Origin: Oscillospiraceae bacterium
GTDB taxonomy: Bacteria > Bacillota > Clostridia > Oscillospirales > Oscillospiraceae
Length of the DNA stretch: 64,000 nucleotides
Assembly: GCA_015068425.1 (NCBI GenBank)
Contig: SVKK01000006.1
Span: 20,706 to 84,705 of the forward strand
Direction: 5' to 3'
Shown: piece after piece, positions 62,734-64,000 of the stretch
How the letters are laid out: every line of letters begins with the position of its first letter
Numbering within the stretch: position 1 is the stretch's first letter
Translations under genes and position numbers: made by a program
The notes under the pieces: generated by a model
The model's input: the letters and a program-made list of their open reading frames with translations, nothing else
Told to the model about the DNA's origin: nothing
Databases searched by the model: none

Positions 62734-63673
62734 ATTTTTCCTGCTTCCTGTCCACCGCGTCATCGTGCCTGTGCATAAATTCAAGGGCCGTGTTATGGCC
62801 AAGGCGCTTCTGGCGGTTATTCATAGCGGCAACTTCAAGAATGATGGCCAAATTTCGCGCGGGAGCAACGGGGACGGTCACCTTGGGTATCTCAACACCC
62901 AGAATAGAGGTGGTCTCCGTTTCAACGCCCAGACGGTCATAATAATTATCGCCGTCCCAGTGCTCAAAATGTACCACAAGGTCTATGTTGCAATTAGGCA
63001 AAACCGCGCCTATTCCGTATATTTTGCGGACATCTATGAGACCCAGTCCGCGAAGCTCCATAAGATAGCGAATCATTTCGGGGGCGGAACCGGAAACCAC
63101 ATTGCGGTTCATGCGGCGCACCTCCACCGCGTCATCAGCCACCAGACGGTGTCCGCGCTTCACAAGCTCCAGCGCGGTCTCGCTTTTGCCTATGCCGCTG
63201 TCTCCGGTGATAAGCAGACCCTCGCCGTGAACCTGAACCAGAACGCCGTGCATTGTCTCTCTGGGGGCAAGGTGGGTGCGGAGGGTGTTGATTATCTGGG
63301 CAATAAATTCGTTGGTGGGCATATCTGTGGAGAGAAGGTTTGTGTCATATTTGCGGGCGCAATCCACAATGAAGCTGTTGGGTGGTATGCGGCTGCAGAT
63401 TATAACAGCGGCAACACGCTTGGCGAAAAAGATGTCCAGACTCTTTTCCATCTCCTCCTCGCTGAGGGTTCGGAGATAAGCCAGCTCCGCCTTGCCGATA
63501 ATCTGTATCATGCTCGGGTCGAAATAATCGTAAAAACCCGCAAGCTGAAGGGCGGGACGGGATACATTATAATTGCTTATGGTGCAGCTTTCAAAGTCGG
63601 CAGTTGCGTGCAGAACATTCAGCTCATGCTCTTCGGCAATAAGCTTGAGCTTTACCTTATACCTGTTTTTCAT
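62723..63673 (-). CDS. hprK: HPr kinase/phosphorylase
   Basis: 316 aa from ATG 63673, six bases after GGGAGG. P-loop GDSGIGKSETALELVKRGH (about residues 153-171), catalytic Asp in LVADDAVEV, and the HprK signature MELRGLGLIDVRKIYG (about 202-217). It phosphorylates HPr on Ser 46 in response to glycolytic intermediates and so drives carbon catabolite repression. First gene of the hprK-murB-rapZ-whiA-dnaE operon, an arrangement common in Clostridia. Confidence 0.97.
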   Translation of the reverse strand: MKNRYKVKLKLIAEEHELNVLHATADFESCTISNYNVSRPALQLAGFYDYFDPSMIQIIGKAELAYLRTLSEEEMEKSLDIFFAKRVAAVIICSRIPPNSFIVDCARKYDTNLLSTDMPTNEFIAQIINTLRTHLAPRETMHGVLVQVHGEGLLITGDSGIGKSETALELVKRGHRLVADDAVEVRRMNRNVVSGSAPEMIRYLMELRGLGLIDVRKIYGIGAVLPNCNIDLVVHFEHWDGDNYYDRLGVETETTSILGVEIPKVTVPVAPARNLAIILEVAAMNNRQKRLGHNTALEFMHRHDDAVDRKQEKYEF

Positions 63674-63811
63674 ACTGCTCCTCCCGTAAAAAAGCATAGT
63701 TTCTCATCATTATATTTTATACACTTAAGCGCATTTTGGCAATGTTTTTATTAATAATAGTGTGCAAAGCACATAAAAGAAAAAATTTTTGCATAAAATT
63801 AAAAATTTTTC

Positions 63812-63840
63812 TTGCTTTTGCATATTCCTTCTGTTATTAT
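63812..63840 (+). promoter_or_regulatory. Promoter of rpmB
   Basis: TTGCTT (63812-63817), 17 bases, TATTAT (63835-63840). It is divergent from hprK, for which TTGCCA and overlapping TATAAA/TATAAT hexamers occur on the minus strand (about 63700-63740) with less certain spacing. Confidence 0.5.
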
Positions 63841-63889
63841 AAATAAGCTGTTTAATCAGATTTATCTAAGCGAGGAGGTGCAGCATAAG

Positions 63890-64000
63890 ATGGCAAAGTG
63901 CGAATTTTGCGATAAGGGTGTTTCTTTCGGCATCCAGGTGAGCCACTCTCACAGACGCTCCAACCGTACTTGGAAGCCCAACGTCAAGCGCGTTAAGGTT
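63890..64000 (+). CDS. rpmB: Ribosomal protein L28 (5' part; continues past the window)
   Basis: 37 codons visible from ATG 63890, ten bases after the GGAGG of GGAGGTG. MAKCEFCDKGVSFGIQVSHS followed by HRRSNRTWKPN is the start of L28; the CX2C at residues 4 and 7 marks the zinc-binding form. Cut by the right edge of the window, not truncated in itself as far as seen. Confidence 0.95.
   Translation, partial: MAKCEFCDKGVSFGIQVSHSHRRSNRTWKPNVKRVKV

Overview
The window reads as a chromosomal segment of an anaerobic, low-GC-lineage Gram-positive bacterium (Firmicutes/Bacillota, class Clostridia; the dispersed intergenic repeats and moderately GC-rich coding sequence suggest an Oscillospirales-type gut organism, which is inference). 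Supporting genes are HPr kinase (hprK), rapZ-whiA, a zinc-type L28, a ClpE-like ATPase with an N-terminal zinc finger, ECF transporter genes, the anaerobic ribonucleotide reductase pair nrdD/nrdG, and groESL under a perfect CIRCE operator. Almost every gene has a clear GGAGG-type ribosome binding site, and many promoters are close to TTGACA-17-TATAAT. No transposase, integrase, phage gene or CRISPR array was seen.

Layout. 1-7110: a carbohydrate locus with an AraC-type regulator fused to a GH39 domain (runs off the left edge), divergent from a beta-phosphoglucomutase, a GH78 alpha-L-rhamnosidase and an alpha/beta-hydrolase esterase. 7220-8162: low-molecular-weight phosphatase and Ogt. 8213-12968: an ArsB/NhaD-type permease divergent from uvrB-MATE. 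12990-16081: a riboswitch-like leader with a strong terminator, then a complete FecCD-type ABC importer. 16596-24281 (minus): one long run from a methyltransferase through ecfA1-ecfA2-ecfT, an unlisted 32-residue membrane microprotein, truA, a CvpA-like gene, clpE and a small membrane protein. 25128-28415 (minus): a YtrA-type GntR/ABC exporter operon with its operator. 28937-33955: PAP2 phosphatase, then a tight operon of YitT, pcp, nitroreductase, mtnA and an MTA/SAH deaminase. 34356-38657: an RlmL-like methyltransferase, a lipid kinase and groES-groEL. 38727-42849 (minus): a MacB-like ABC system. 43627-46494: M20 amidohydrolase, a 93-aa unknown, and a ccdA/TlpA pair; then tRNA-Ser(GGA).

46857-51237: a 542-aa membrane protein of unknown function and, between two near-copies of the same terminator, a cassette of a TetR regulator, a HypA homologue lacking its zinc domain, a multi-cluster 4Fe-4S protein and an intact HypB, with no hydrogenase in sight. 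This cassette is the best candidate for an undescribed system. 51288-56271 (minus): rsmI, a TrmN6-like methyltransferase, nrdG and nrdD. 56540-63673 (minus): hprK-murB-rapZ-whiA-dnaE. rpmB starts at the right edge.

Seven intergenic stretches hold a mosaic of palindromic repeat modules: one pair shares 174 bases with one mismatch, and one roughly 310-base element occurs three times, once with half of it inverted. These modules sit only between genes and mostly at operon ends.
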